The notes below the pieces were generated by a model. That model ran no database searches and was not told the origin of the DNA. It was given only the letters and a program-made list of their open reading frames with translations. Positions 1 to 9,719 of a stretch of 64,000 nucleotides of DNA are shown here, piece by piece (within the stretch, counting starts at the first letter, position 1; each line of letters opens with the position of its first letter). The stretch spans positions 1-64,000 of the forward strand of contig NZ_NRJH01000012.1 of assembly GCF_003585925.1 (NCBI RefSeq). Reading direction: 5' to 3'. This stretch comes from Psittacicella melopsittaci. Its GTDB lineage: Bacteria > Pseudomonadota > Gammaproteobacteria > Enterobacterales > Psittacicellaceae. A program made the translations under genes and the position numbers.

Positions 1-3000
1 ACTACATCTGACAATGTAACTATTGACTCAGCTAACCGTTCAGTTTCTGTTATCGGTTCTAACATAACAGCAGAAAATTGTACAGTTAACATCACAGCTA
101 AAGAAAATACTACTAACGAAAATAGTAATATCTCTGGTAACACTGGCTTAATTATCAATGCTACTAATGGTACAGCGACAGTTAATGCTACTAACCTAAC
201 AGCAACTGGCGAAAATACTTCAATTAGCATTACAGGTAACCAAGGTGTTAATATCGGTAATGGTACTAATGTAACTGCTCCACAAAATGTTACTATTGAC
301 TCAGCTAATGGCTCAGTAAATGTTACAGGTTCTAACGTAACGGCTAACAATGGTACAGTTAACATCACTGCGAAAGAGAATACAACTATCGAGAATAGTA
401 ATATCTCTGGTAAACAAGGTGTTAATGTAGATGCAGAAAACGGCACTACAACTATTAACGCAACTAACGTTACAAGTGAAAACGGTTCTGTAAATGTAAC
501 TGGTAACCAAGGTGTTTACATTGGTAATGGTACTAATGTAACAGCTGCAGACAACGTAACTGTAACAACTCCAAATGGTTCTGTTTCTGTAATCGGTTCT
601 AACGTAACAGCGAACAATGGTACAGTTAACATCACTGCTAAAGAGAATACAACTATCGAAAATAGTAATATCTCTGGTAAACAAGGTGTTAACGTAGATG
701 CAGAAAACGGCACTACAACTATTAACGCAACTAACGTTACAAGTGAAAACGGTTCTGTAAATGTAACTGGTAACCAAGGTGTTTACATTGGTAATGGTAC
801 TAATGTAACAGCTGCAGACAACGTAACTGTAACAACTCCAAATGGTTCTGTTTCTGTAATCGGTTCTAACGTAACAGCGAACAATGGTACAGTTAACATC
901 ACGGCTAAAGAGAATACAACTATCGAGAATAGTAATATCTCTGGTAACCAAGGTGTTAATATCGACGCTGAAAACGGCACTACAACTATTAACGCAACTA
1001 ACGTTACTTCTAACAACGGTTCAGTGAACATTACTGGTAACCAAGCGGTGAACATTGGTAACGGTACTAACGTTACAGCTGCTGATAATGTAACTATTGA
1101 TTCATCTAATGGTTCAGTAAATGTTACAGGTTCTAACGTAACAGCTAACAATGGTACAGTTAACATCACTGCTAAAGAAAATGTTACTATTGAAAACAGC
1201 AACATTTCTGGTAACCAAGGTGTTAACGTAGACGCTGAAAACGGCACTACAACTATTAACGCAACTAACGTTACAAGTGAAAACGGTTCTGTAAATGTAA
1301 CTGGTAACCAAGGTGTTTACATTGGTAATGGTACTAATGTAACAGCGGGTAACAACGTAACAGTTGATTCACCAAATGGTTCTGTTTCTGTAATCGGTTC
1401 TAACGTAACAGCGAACAATGGTACAGTTAACATCACGGCTAAAGAAAATACAACTATCGAGAATAGTAATATCTCTGGTAACCAAGGTGTTAATATCGAC
1501 GCTGAAAACGGCACTACAACTATTAACGCAACTAACGTTACTTCTAACAACGGTTCAGTGAACATTACAGGTAACCAAGCGGTGAACATTGGTAACGGTA
1601 CTAACGTTACAGCTGGTAACAATGTAACTATTGATTCATCTAATGGCTCAGTTAATGTTACAGGTTCTAACGTAACAGCTAACAATGGTACAGTTAACAT
1701 CACAGCTAAAGAAAATGTTACTATCGAAAATAGTAATATCTCTGGTAACCAAGGTGTTAACGTAGACGCTGAAAACGGCACTACAACTATTAACGCTACT
1801 AATGTTACTTCTGAAAATGGTTCAGTGAACATTACTGGTAACCAAGGCGTGAACATTGGTAACGGTACTAACGTAACAGCTGCTGACAATGTAACTATTG
1901 ATTCATCTAATGGTTCAGTAAATGTTACAGGTTCTAACGTAACTGCAAATAACGGTACAGTTAACATCACGGCGAAGGAAAATGTTACTATTGAAAACAG
2001 CAACATTTCTGGTAACCAAGGTGTTAATATCGACGCTGAAAACGGCACTACAACAATTAATGCAACTAATGTAACTGCTGAAAACGGTTCAGTGAACATT
2101 ACTGGTAACCAAGGCGTAAATATCGGTAACGGTACTAACGTTACAGCAGGTAACAATGTAACTATTGATTCATCTAATGGCTCAGTAAATGTTACAGGTT
2201 CTAACGTAACAGCGAACAATGGTACAGTTAACATCACGGCTAAAGAAAACGTTACTATCGTAAACAGTAATATTTCTGGTAACCAAGGTGTTAATATCGA
2301 CGCTGAAAACGGCACTACAACTATTAACGCAACTAATGTAACTGCTGAAAACGGTTCAGTGAACATTACTGGTAACCAAGGCGTGAATATCGGTAACGGT
2401 ACTAACGTTACAGCTGGTAACAATGTAACTATTGATTCATCTAATGGTTCAGTAAATGTTACAGGTTCGAATGTAACAGCTAACAATGGTACAGTTAACA
2501 TCACTGCTAAAGAAAACATTACTATCGAAAACAGTAATATTACTGGTAACCAAGGTGTAGACATTAATGCAACTAATGGTACAACTACTATTAATGCAAC
2601 AAATATCTCTGCTCCTAACGGTTCAGTGAACATTACTGGTAACCAAGCGGTGAACATTGGTAATGGTACTAACATTAGTAGTCAAGGTGATGTGAACATT
2701 AACTCAACTAATGGTTCTGTAAATGTAACAGGTACAAATGTAACAACTAATGGCAATGTTAATATCACTGCTAAAGAGAATATTACGATTAATAACTCTA
2801 ACTTCAGTGGTAAAGACTTCTACTCGAATGCTACAAACGGTAGTTCAACAATTACCAACAGTACCTTCAACTTTACGAACATAACTGTTGATGCTAATGG
2901 TTCTAATACCTTTGATAACAACAATGTTAATATCACCAACAACACTCACCTCAGTGGTGATCCTGTAAGCTTTACTAATAACTCAGGTGTTATCGATAAG

Positions 3001-3450
3001 AACCCAGTTATTAACAATGTGACTTGTGGTACGGATACTACTAAACAAAACAACCCGAATCTAACCATAACTAATCCGGTTGTTGATCCTAGCATAGATC
3101 CGAACTACGATGATTGGTTATTAGAAGATGAAAGTGATGAAGTTAAACGTTCAGCTGGCTACATCACCGATAACGATGTACCTCTACCAGCAGGTGAAGG
3201 GGTAACCGTAACTAAAGATGGCTTCCAAATCTCAACATGTTACGTAGTTATTGATGACATCTTAGAACGTTACAACGTAACGCTCGAAGACGCTCAAAAC
3301 CTAACTACGCAAGAGATTATTGAGAAATACAACATCTCTGGAGACGATCGTCGTCGCTTCGAACAATCATGTCAACTTGTTCCTGGCTACCTCAGAACTA
3401 AGACTATCTTAGCTCCTGGATATAATCCTTCAGGTAGTAGTAACGAGTAA
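1..3450 (+). CDS. Giant repeat adhesin, C-terminal part (5' end outside window)
   Basis: The frame is open from base 1 to the TAA at 3448-3450 (1149 codons); the N-terminus and any secretion signal lie upstream of the window. The visible protein is almost entirely Asn/Thr/Val/Gly-rich beta-helix-like repeats of 89 residues, nearly every position following an N-x-T/S pattern. From about base 2820 the repeats end in a different domain with NNSN and THLSGDP stretches, then an acidic segment (DDWLLEDESDE) and a tail with Cys in CGTDTT, STCYVV and QSCQLVP. This resembles secreted adhesins of the two-partner or autotransporter classes, but no C-terminal beta-barrel is present, so a TpsA/HMW-type exoprotein is favoured. 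No partner transporter is visible. Inference: surface attachment. A strong hairpin terminator follows. Family identity of the missing N-terminus is unknown. Confidence 0.85.
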   Translation, partial: TTSDNVTIDSANRSVSVIGSNITAENCTVNITAKENTTNENSNISGNTGLIINATNGTATVNATNLTATGENTSISITGNQGVNIGNGTNVTAPQNVTIDSANGSVNVTGSNVTANNGTVNITAKENTTIENSNISGKQGVNVDAENGTTTINATNVTSENGSVNVTGNQGVYIGNGTNVTAADNVTVTTPNGSVSVIGSNVTANNGTVNITAKENTTIENSNISGKQGVNVDAENGTTTINATNVTSENGSVNVTGNQGVYIGNGTNVTAADNVTVTTPNGSVSVIGSNVTANNGTVNITAKENTTIENSNISGNQGVNIDAENGTTTINATNVTSNNGSVNITGNQAVNIGNGTNVTAADNVTIDSSNGSVNVTGSNVTANNGTVNITAKENVTIENSNISGNQGVNVDAENGTTTINATNVTSENGSVNVTGNQGVYIGNGTNVTAGNNVTVDSPNGSVSVIGSNVTANNGTVNITAKENTTIENSNISGNQGVNIDAENGTTTINATNVTSNNGSVNITGNQAVNIGNGTNVTAGNNVTIDSSNGSVNVTGSNVTANNGTVNITAKENVTIENSNISGNQGVNVDAENGTTTINATNVTSENGSVNITGNQGVNIGNGTNVTAADNVTIDSSNGSVNVTGSNVTANNGTVNITAKENVTIENSNISGNQGVNIDAENGTTTINATNVTAENGSVNITGNQGVNIGNGTNVTAGNNVTIDSSNGSVNVTGSNVTANNGTVNITAKENVTIVNSNISGNQGVNIDAENGTTTINATNVTAENGSVNITGNQGVNIGNGTNVTAGNNVTIDSSNGSVNVTGSNVTANNGTVNITAKENITIENSNITGNQGVDINATNGTTTINATNISAPNGSVNITGNQAVNIGNGTNISSQGDVNINSTNGSVNVTGTNVTTNGNVNITAKENITINNSNFSGKDFYSNATNGSSTITNSTFNFTNITVDANGSNTFDNNNVNITNNTHLSGDPVSFTNNSGVIDKNPVINNVTCGTDTTKQNNPNLTITNPVVDPSIDPNYDDWLLEDESDEVKRSAGYITDNDVPLPAGEGVTVTKDGFQISTCYVVIDDILERYNVTLEDAQNLTTQEIIEKYNISGDDRRRFEQSCQLVPGYLRTKTILAPGYNPSGSSNE
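235..2790 (+). repeat. Nine-plus exact-length 267-bp tandem repeats inside the adhesin gene
   Basis: The marker GGTAACCAAG starts at 235, 502, 769, 1036, 1303, 1570, 1837, 2104, 2371 and 2638, a constant spacing of 267 bp (89 codons). Copies are near-identical, with a few swapped variants (NQGVYIG, NQAVNIG, NQGVNIG). The last copy decays after about 2790 and the region before 235 is a more degenerate copy. Length is conserved to the base, so copy number changes keep the frame. Confidence 0.95.
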
Positions 3451-3477
3451 TTGATTTAGTTAAACTAAATCGCAAGT

Positions 3478-3509
3478 GCAGACTAGCTCAGCTAGTCTGC
3501 CTTTTTTTA
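3478..3509 (+). terminator. Rho-independent terminator of the adhesin gene
   Basis: Stem GCAGACTAGC / GCTAGTCTGC with loop TCA, followed by CTTTTTTT, 28 bases after the adhesin stop codon. Confidence 0.9.
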
Positions 3510-3522
3510 TGCCTGAAATTCG

Positions 3523-3640
3523 GGAAAAGTGAAGAAAAGGAAAATGAAAAAATGAAGAGAAGGAAAAGAAAAAATGAAGAAAAAGAAAATAAAACCGAGG
3601 ATAGGCGAAAATGAAAAAAATGAAGAATGGAAAAAGATCC
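3523..3640 (+). other. Polypurine low-complexity stretch
   Basis: Almost pure A/G on the plus strand, built from loose repeats of GAAGAAAAGGAAAATGAAAA. No convincing gene on either strand; the open frame on the minus strand encodes only Phe/Leu/Pro-rich low complexity. It sits between two convergent terminators. Confidence 0.7.
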
Positions 3641-3660
3641 CCTGCCTTACACAATAAAAA

Positions 3661-3690
3661 AAAGAGAGGCATAAAGCTCTCTCTTTTTAT
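3661..3690 (-). terminator. Terminator of trmD
   Basis: AAAGAGAG / CTCTCTTT hairpin with T-rich flanks on both strands; it touches the trmD stop codon at 3687-3689 and can work in both directions. Confidence 0.75.
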
Positions 3691-4496
3691 TCTCTACTTG
3701 TTTTCTTTTTGCGTGGTTTTTTAGCAAAAGGATCTGGTAAGCCTCGAATTTTAGCAAGTAAACTAATTTGCGTTTTAGTTAATGCTTGCTCTTGCTCTAA
3801 CTTAGCAATTAGCTCTGGACGACGTTCTAAAGTTCGGCGCAACGATTGCTCTTGACGCCAGAGTTCAATATTACCATGATGTCCTGAAAGTAGTACTTCA
3901 GGCACTCCTTGCCCATGATAGACTTCGGGACGCGTATAATGCGGGCAATCAAGTAAACCATTAGCAAAACTATCTTGCTCGGCAGATTCTTTGGTATTAA
4001 GAGCTTGCGGGATATGACGGATAATGGCATCTATCATAGTCATAGCTCCGAGTTCGCCTCCTGTGAGGACAAAGTCCCCTAAAGACCATTCTTGATCTAC
4101 ATAACGATCAATAAATCTTTGGTCTATGCCCTCATAACGTCCACAAATAAAAATGTAGTTGCAGTTAGATTGGGCAAGCTCAACACTAGCTTGGTGATTA
4201 AACACCTTTCCTTGCGGGGATAATAAAATTGTTTGCACTGCCTCACCTTTACTAGCAGCTTGGGCTTTAGCAGCTTCTAGAGCTCGTTCTAAAGGCTCAA
4301 TTTTCATCAGCATGCCAGGACCGCCCCCAAAAGGACGATCATCAACCGTTTTATGCTTGTCGGTAGTAAAATCACGGAGATTAAATACCTCTAATTCGTA
4401 GAGTCCTGCTTTTAAGGCTTGTTTGGTGATGCCCCAATCACTAATTGCTTTAAACATTTCAGGGAAAATCGTAATTACCCCGAACCATTTACTCAT
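3687..4496 (-). CDS. trmD: tRNA (guanine-N1-)-methyltransferase TrmD
   Basis: TrmD methylates G37 at N1 in tRNAs that read C- and G-starting codons, using S-adenosylmethionine, and so prevents frameshifting. Visible family motifs are the N-terminal [17 protein letters not shown] (residues 55-62), LLSPQG (91-96), CGRYEGID (118-125) and [11 protein letters not shown] (138-148), which form the knotted SAM site and the catalytic Asp region. Length 269 is close to the usual 240-260; the extra residues are a basic C-terminal tail rich in Lys/Arg. The start has an AGGAG ribosome site nine bases upstream. In most proteobacteria trmD lies in rpsP-rimM-trmD-rplS; here it stands alone behind thrC, which is unusual. 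Confidence 0.97.
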   Translation of the reverse strand: MSKWFGVITIFPEMFKAISDWGITKQALKAGLYELEVFNLRDFTTDKHKTVDDRPFGGGPGMLMKIEPLERALEAAKAQAASKGEAVQTILLSPQGKVFNHQASVELAQSNCNYIFICGRYEGIDQRFIDRYVDQEWSLGDFVLTGGELGAMTMIDAIIRHIPQALNTKESAEQDSFANGLLDCPHYTRPEVYHGQGVPEVLLSGHHGNIELWRQEQSLRRTLERRPELIAKLEQEQALTKTQISLLAKIRGLPDPFAKKPRKKKTSRE

Positions 4497-4520
4497 GCTA
4501 GGCTACTCCTGTACTAATAA

Positions 4521-4552
4521 AGAGTCTAAGACAAGGCTTAGACTCTTTTTTT
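4521..4552. terminator. Hairpin between thrC and trmD
   Basis: AGAGTCTAAG / CTTAGACTCT with a six-base loop. The T-run is perfect on the plus strand (TTTTTTT) and only TTTATTA on the minus strand, so thr operon transcripts may be only partly stopped and could read into trmD. Confidence 0.7.
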
Positions 4553-4556
4553 GGTT

Positions 4557-5861
4557 TTATTTATGGGCTTTAGCTGCCGCTGTATGGCTTAAAAGAAACT
4601 CTTTTAAAGTTGCATAGTCAGCATCAAAGTTTTCTGATAATAAAGGACGATCTTTATATTTTGCTAATTGCTCAGGTAAAGCAATTTCGCGTCCTAAAAT
4701 ATTTTCTACTTCGCCTTTAAATTTAGCTGGATGAGCTGTACCTAGGAAAATACCTACTTGCTCGTCTTTTAAGTAGTCTTTAAGCACGCGATAAGCTACA
4801 GCTCCATGAGGTTCAGAAACATAACCTAAACCATCTAAAGCAACAATAGTTTGGGCAGTTTGAGCATCAGAAACTGGAGCCGAGAATAAATCTTGCTCAA
4901 ATTTCCAGTTTTTCACGCGGAACAGCTCTTCAATACGTGGCCAGTTGTTTGGACGAGAAACATCCATAGCATTAGACAAAGTAGCTTGAGTTTGATGAGG
5001 TTCCCATTTGCCTGAAGCTAGGTAACGTGGCACTGTATCATTGGCATTAGTTGCAGCTATGTACTTAGCTACAGGTAAGCCAAGAGCCTTAGCTAGTAAA
5101 CCTGCAGTTAGGTTACCAAAGTTGCCCGAAGGAACACTAATTACAACTTCTTTGTTTTGAGGCACACGAGCATAAGCTTCAAAGTAGTAAGTAATTTGGG
5201 CTAATAAACGGCTAATGTTAATTGAGTTAGCTGAGTTTAAGCCAATTACTTCACGTAAGTGCTCATCATCAAAAGCTTGTTTTACTAATGCCTGACATGC
5301 ATCAAAGTCACCGTTAATCGCAATAGTTTTAATATTGTCGCCGAGAGTACAGAAAAGTTTTTCTTGTAACTCAGAAATACGACCTTTTGGATAAAGTACT
5401 ATTACTTCAATATTTGGGACTTGGTAAAAGGCATGAGCTACAGCCGCCCCTGTATCTCCCGAAGTTGCTGTAAGAATAGTAATTTTACGTTCTTGCGCGA
5501 GCAGACGTAAAACTTGCGACATAAAGCGTCCACCAAAGTCTTTAAAAGCTAAAGTTGGACCATGGAAAAGTTCTAAAGTATAAACACCAGGCTCTACCTC
5601 AACTACAGGTACAGGGAAGTTAAAGGCATTATTTACTAACTCTTGTACTTGCTCTGGACTAAATTCATCACCAATAAAAGCACCAAGAACTTTAGCAGCT
5701 CGCTCTTGGAAAGGTAAAGCTAAAAGCTCTTGAATTTGCTCAGGGCTAAAGCTAGGAATTTCACTCGGGAAAAATAAACCTTGATCCTTACCTAAACCTT
5801 GCAATACTGCTTGTTTAAATGATACTTTTTCCTCGGGGTGTTTAATATTATACAATTGCAT
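4557..5861 (-). CDS. thrC: Threonine synthase
   Basis: ThrC is the PLP enzyme that converts O-phosphohomoserine and water to threonine and phosphate, the last step of the pathway. The PLP lysine is in LAFKDFGGRF (K107), followed by the phosphate-binding-like TATSGDTGAA (131-140). The N-terminal NIKHPEEKVSF and the HPAKF stretch near the C-terminus (GTAHPAKFKGEV) are typical of the longer proteobacterial class. Length 434 matches the family (about 430). It is the third gene of thrABC; its ATG overlaps the thrB stop in TAATG, implying translational coupling. Regulated with the operon by the leader attenuator. Confidence 0.97.
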   Translation of the reverse strand: MQLYNIKHPEEKVSFKQAVLQGLGKDQGLFFPSEIPSFSPEQIQELLALPFQERAAKVLGAFIGDEFSPEQVQELVNNAFNFPVPVVEVEPGVYTLELFHGPTLAFKDFGGRFMSQVLRLLAQERKITILTATSGDTGAAVAHAFYQVPNIEVIVLYPKGRISELQEKLFCTLGDNIKTIAINGDFDACQALVKQAFDDEHLREVIGLNSANSINISRLLAQITYYFEAYARVPQNKEVVISVPSGNFGNLTAGLLAKALGLPVAKYIAATNANDTVPRYLASGKWEPHQTQATLSNAMDVSRPNNWPRIEELFRVKNWKFEQDLFSAPVSDAQTAQTIVALDGLGYVSEPHGAVAYRVLKDYLKDEQVGIFLGTAHPAKFKGEVENILGREIALPEQLAKYKDRPLLSENFDADYATLKEFLLSHTAAAKAHK

Positions 5862-6922
5862 TAAATTTCCTCTTGGCGTAAAAACTGAGCAAACTCTTGC
5901 TCACTTAAAACTACGGCTCCATCAAAGTCCGTTTGGCAAATATAAACAAAACCTTCTTCGTTTTGTAGGTAGTGTTGAGCAAAAACCTCTTGCAGTTTTT
6001 GGGCAGTAGCAAGGTTATTTGCTAGAGCATAAAAAGTTGGACCCGAACCCGAAATCCCACAAGCTAAAGCTCCTGCTTGGTAAAGTAAAGTGCGAATCTT
6101 ATCAGCATTAGGTAAAAGTTGCTCACGATAAGGTTCGGCAACTAGATCACGTAAACTTCGTGCTGCTAGCTCTTGATCCCCAAGATATAAAGCATGAACA
6201 AAGCTTGCCATATAAGCAGTTTGGGCAATAATTTGGCTTCGACTATAGCTATCTGGGAGAATGCGACGAGCATCCTCGGTTTTTATAACTATCCCAGGAT
6301 AAGCTAAAACCCAGTACCATTGCTCAAAAATTGGTAACTCTTGGGTTAGAGCTCCCTCTTTAACTGGGCGCTCAGGTGCTCCTGGATAAGGAGCATAAGC
6401 TGGAGGCAACATAAGTTGTAACCCACCTAGGTAAGCAGGGGCAACATTGTCATAATGTGCCGAACCCGAAACTGTACCTTCGAGCTCGCCCATAAGAGCT
6501 AGCATGGTGGTTTTTTCTAGTAGTTGCCCATGAAACTCATTAAGGGCTACCAAAGCTGCTACTGCCGAAGAAGATGACGAACCTAAGCCCGAGCCTACTG
6601 GCATGTTTTTATAGAGAGTTAAAGCTAAAGGCTTAACCTCATGGTCGCGAGCTTGAAGCTCACGTCGATAGAGAACATAGGCCTTGTAAACAAGGTTAGT
6701 TTCTAGTTTATCAGCTAGTTTACCAATAAACTTACCCTTGCCCGCAAAGGCTAGAGCAGGCTCGCCTGGGCGAGCTAGATTAGTATCTTGCTCGCTAAAA
6801 TCAGCAGCTACTACTATATCGCCCAGTCTTTTACCGTCAAGGCGTCTTACTGCCAAGCCCAGTAAATCAAAACCTACACTAAGATTGGCTGAAGTTGCGG
6901 GTGCATATACAGCTACTTGCAT
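5861..6922 (-). CDS. thrB: Homoserine kinase
   Basis: ThrB is a GHMP-family kinase that phosphorylates homoserine with ATP. The GHMP nucleotide loop PVGSGLGSSSSSA is at residues 108-120, the N-terminal motif is APATSANLSVGFDLLGLA, and the C-terminal glycine motif is CGISGSGPTFYAL. Length 353 is somewhat above the usual 310, with the extra residues in loops and at the C-terminus. Start ATG overlaps the thrA stop (TAATG), and its own stop overlaps thrC in the same way, so the three genes are tightly coupled. Confidence 0.97.
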   Translation of the reverse strand: MQVAVYAPATSANLSVGFDLLGLAVRRLDGKRLGDIVVAADFSEQDTNLARPGEPALAFAGKGKFIGKLADKLETNLVYKAYVLYRRELQARDHEVKPLALTLYKNMPVGSGLGSSSSSAVAALVALNEFHGQLLEKTTMLALMGELEGTVSGSAHYDNVAPAYLGGLQLMLPPAYAPYPGAPERPVKEGALTQELPIFEQWYWVLAYPGIVIKTEDARRILPDSYSRSQIIAQTAYMASFVHALYLGDQELAARSLRDLVAEPYREQLLPNADKIRTLLYQAGALACGISGSGPTFYALANNLATAQKLQEVFAQHYLQNEEGFVYICQTDFDGAVVLSEQEFAQFLRQEEI

Positions 6923-9387
6923 TAACGTATGCCTCCATAACTTTGCAGCGTACGAAGAATATCAGAGAAAATACCAGCTGCTGTAACATCATTACCTGCC
7001 CCGTAACCACGGAGTAATAATGGAATTGGGTTATAGTAGCGCGTATAGAAGGCAAGAGCATTTTCACCACCTTTAACCTTGTAAAGTGGATCATCAGCCC
7101 CTACTTCCATAATTTTTACTGAGCATTTACCGTGATCAATTTGCCCTACATAACGCATTACCTTACCTTCGGCTTTACATTTTTCTACGCGTGCTGAGAA
7201 CTCAGCATCTAGTTCAGGCAGTTTTGCCATAAACTCTTCGGTAGAAAGACCTTGAGCAAAGCCAACTGGTAATACAGGTTCTACTACTATATCGCTTAAT
7301 TCAAGTTCAAGACCTGATTCACGAGCGAGAATCAGAAGCTTACGAGCTACGTCTTGCCCTGAAAGGTCATCACGTGGATCTGGTTCGGTAAAGCCTAATT
7401 CACGTGCTTTAGCAGTTACTTGTGATAAAGGCGTACCATTTTCGAGTTCACCAAAAATGTACGAAAGCGAACCTGAAAGAATACCATTAAAGGTTTCAAT
7501 TTCGTCACCTGCGGCAATGAGATTTTGCAGGTTTTCAATTACAGGAAGACCTGCACCTACGTTAGTTTCATACATGAGGCGACGTTGTTCTCTTTGTGCC
7601 ACTTCACGCATTTTTTGATAATAAGCGTAAGAAGAAGTATTAGCTTTTTTGTTTGGCGTTACGATATTAAAGCCTGCTTCTAGCAGACGCACATAGCTAT
7701 CAGCAATGTTTTGGTTTGAAGTACAATCCACAAATACTGGATTAACTACATGGTCAATTTCTACGCGGCGAATAAAGTCAGAGAGCGTATACTCTAAACC
7801 TTCTTCTTCGAGGCGTTGACGCCAGTTTTCATCGAGTTCTAAACCTTTAGGGTCAAGAAGCCATTTACGACTATTAGCAATACCACAAATTGCAATTTCT
7901 ACGTTTTTACTTGCTAAGTATTCTTTCTGACGTAAAATTTGTGATAAGAGTTCGCTTCCAACTCCACCCACGCCAACAATATAAGTACGAATAATCTTCT
8001 TTGAGTTAAAGAGCATGCGGTGCGTTGCTCGTACCGATTCAATTACTTGGTTACCACGAATTACCGTAGAAATAGCACGCTCTGAAGAACCTTGGGCAAT
8101 AGCAATAATACTTACATTAGTTAAAGCTAAAGCCGAGAAGAATTTAGCAGCTGTTCCTTTGAGGTTTTTCATGTTATCCCCAATTACAGAAACTATTGCT
8201 AAATCGTGCTGTACTTCGATTGGATCTAAAGCTCCCTGAGCAATTTCGCTAGCAAACTCTTGTTCTAGAGCTGCTAAACACTTGCTTGCGTCACTTTCGG
8301 TACAACAGAAACCAATTGAGTATTCAGATGAACTTTGGGTAATGAGAATTAAAGATACGCCTGCACGCGATACTGTATCAAAAATACGAGCTGCTATCCC
8401 CACTTGCCCAATCATTGCTGGACCTGCCACGTTGAACATAGCCACATTGTTTAGAGAAGTAATACCCTTAATGTGTTGTTGGCTAGGTTTTAATTGGCTC
8501 GAGTCAACAATAATTGTTCCTGCATCTTGCGGTTTATTAACGTTTTTAATAACGCAAGGAATTCTAAATTGAGCAATTGGACTAATTGTTTTTGGATGAA
8601 GAACTTTAGCCCCAAAGTAGCTTAACTCCATTGCCTCTTGGTAAGAGAGCTCTGGGAGTAATAAAGCATCTTCAACTATATTTGGATCACAAGTGTATAC
8701 ACCATCTACATCTGTCCAGATTTCACAAGCACTAGCATTAGTACAAGCTGCTAATAAAGCTGCCGAGTAATCTGAACCATTGCGTCCTAAGAGCATTACT
8801 TGCCCTTGAGCATTACCCGCAGTAAACCCTGGCATTAAGTAAATTGTTTTACGGTTAAATTCTAAAGTTTTAAATTTAGCTTGGGAAGCTAAAACATCAA
8901 TTGAAGCTTCAAAGAAGTTGTCATCATTAGCAACCAGATAGTCCCAAGGTAAAATAATGTCATTAGCTTGACCAAGTTGATCAAGGTATTGTTGCATTAA
9001 AAATACCGAACAACGTTCACCTGCACTTACAACATAAGCAAATTCAGCATCGCTAATTTGTTTATTTAGCGTAAGAGATTTTAAGCTATATTCAACTTCG
9101 TTAAGAATTGCGCCTAAGCCCACTAACCATTTATCAGCTTGCTCTGGTTCGGCAAGACCATGAGCAATACTATAAACTATATCTTCTACTGCTCCTAAAG
9201 AAGAACGATAAGTACCATTAGCTTGAGCTTGACCTATAGCTGCATGCAAAAGGTTAGTTACTTTTGCAGGAGCTGATAAAACTACAGCTACGCCTTCACT
9301 TTCGTAAGCTGCACGAATGATTTTTGCGACATTTTGAAATGCTGCGGCATTAGCTACCGATGTACCGCCAAATTTTAAAACTTTCAT
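6922..9387 (-). CDS. thrA: Bifunctional aspartokinase I / homoserine dehydrogenase I
   Basis: ThrA carries out the first and third steps of threonine synthesis: phosphorylation of aspartate and NAD(P)H reduction of aspartate semialdehyde to homoserine. The kinase signature [10 protein letters not shown] is at residues 4-13, two ACT regulatory domains lie roughly at 310-460, and the Rossmann motif [10 protein letters not shown] of the dehydrogenase is near residue 467, with NVGAGLPVI and [15 protein letters not shown] after it. Length 821 equals the E. coli enzyme (820). A ribosome site (TAGGT) lies about eight bases before the ATG. The intermediate enzyme Asd is encoded at 49985-51115 in this window. 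Feedback inhibition by threonine is expected from the family. Confidence 0.98.
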   Translation of the reverse strand: MKVLKFGGTSVANAAAFQNVAKIIRAAYESEGVAVVLSAPAKVTNLLHAAIGQAQANGTYRSSLGAVEDIVYSIAHGLAEPEQADKWLVGLGAILNEVEYSLKSLTLNKQISDAEFAYVVSAGERCSVFLMQQYLDQLGQANDIILPWDYLVANDDNFFEASIDVLASQAKFKTLEFNRKTIYLMPGFTAGNAQGQVMLLGRNGSDYSAALLAACTNASACEIWTDVDGVYTCDPNIVEDALLLPELSYQEAMELSYFGAKVLHPKTISPIAQFRIPCVIKNVNKPQDAGTIIVDSSQLKPSQQHIKGITSLNNVAMFNVAGPAMIGQVGIAARIFDTVSRAGVSLILITQSSSEYSIGFCCTESDASKCLAALEQEFASEIAQGALDPIEVQHDLAIVSVIGDNMKNLKGTAAKFFSALALTNVSIIAIAQGSSERAISTVIRGNQVIESVRATHRMLFNSKKIIRTYIVGVGGVGSELLSQILRQKEYLASKNVEIAICGIANSRKWLLDPKGLELDENWRQRLEEEGLEYTLSDFIRRVEIDHVVNPVFVDCTSNQNIADSYVRLLEAGFNIVTPNKKANTSSYAYYQKMREVAQREQRRLMYETNVGAGLPVIENLQNLIAAGDEIETFNGILSGSLSYIFGELENGTPLSQVTAKARELGFTEPDPRDDLSGQDVARKLLILARESGLELELSDIVVEPVLPVGFAQGLSTEEFMAKLPELDAEFSARVEKCKAEGKVMRYVGQIDHGKCSVKIMEVGADDPLYKVKGGENALAFYTRYYNPIPLLLRGYGAGNDVTAAGIFSDILRTLQSYGGIR

Positions 9388-9452
9388 AATTTTACCTATT
9401 ATTGAAGGATTTTTCCTCTATATATTATATTAAAAAACCTTGCTTTTAACGC

Positions 9453-9531
9453 AAAAAAGCGAGCCTTGGTGGCTCGCTTTTTTTCCTCACTAGAGAAAGT
9501 TTTACACACACTTAATGTAGCTAGCCACCAA
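9453..9531 (-). terminator. thr operon attenuator: terminator and competing antiterminator
   Basis: Read on the minus strand, GCGAGCC / GGCTCGC (9477-9459) followed by TTTTTT forms a terminator about 65 bases before thrA. A 9-base segment upstream, TTGGTGGCT (9531-9523), is the exact complement of AGCCACCAA (9474-9466), which includes the 5' arm of that terminator, so pairing with it would abolish the terminator. Confidence 0.85.
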
Positions 9532-9606
9532 TTACTAAGTTTGACTAACTACTTACAGGAAGATAGATATTTTACGATTAAGTCTAATCAAAATTAAAAT
9601 TATTAT

Positions 9607-9639
9607 CCACCTGAAAATAACTAGTCTACTTCAAGGTGG
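9607..9639 (-). promoter_or_regulatory. Leader hairpin overlapping the Thr codons
   Basis: On the minus strand CCACCT at the end of the ACC codons pairs with AGGTGG (stem CCACCT-TGAA / TTC-AGGTGG with one bulged base). A ribosome stalled on the Thr codons would cover the 5' arm. This is the sensor part of the inferred attenuator. Confidence 0.7.
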
Positions 9640-9661
9640 TGGTTGTTAAATTTAAAAACAT
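9626..9661 (-). CDS. thrL: thr operon leader peptide
   Basis: A 12-codon reading frame, ATG to TAG, encodes MFLNLTTTTLK, with four consecutive Thr codons (ACA ACC ACC ACC). It lies about 23 bases after a predicted transcription start, has a weak AGAGA ribosome site, and is followed by an alternative hairpin pair ending in a terminator before thrA. Position, Thr run and downstream RNA structure match the known enterobacterial thrL attenuation system, although the E. coli peptide is longer and also rich in Ile. The sequence itself is short, so the call rests on the context. Confidence 0.85.
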   Translation of the reverse strand: MFLNLTTTTLK

Positions 9662-9690
9662 AAAAAAATCTCTAGCTTGGGGAAATAATT

Positions 9691-9719
9691 ACTATATATT
9701 TATGTTAACACAGAACCAA
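9691..9719 (-). promoter_or_regulatory. Predicted thr operon promoter
   Basis: Minus-strand TTGGTT (9719-9714), a 17-base spacer, then TATAGT (9696-9691). The predicted start near 9684 lies just upstream of the leader peptide. Confidence 0.65.

Noticed and set aside
313-2675. Long minus-strand frames opposite the adhesin repeats
   Set aside because: They are by-products of the 267-bp repeats; composition is unlike a protein and they lack ribosome sites, while the plus frame continues a coherent protein.
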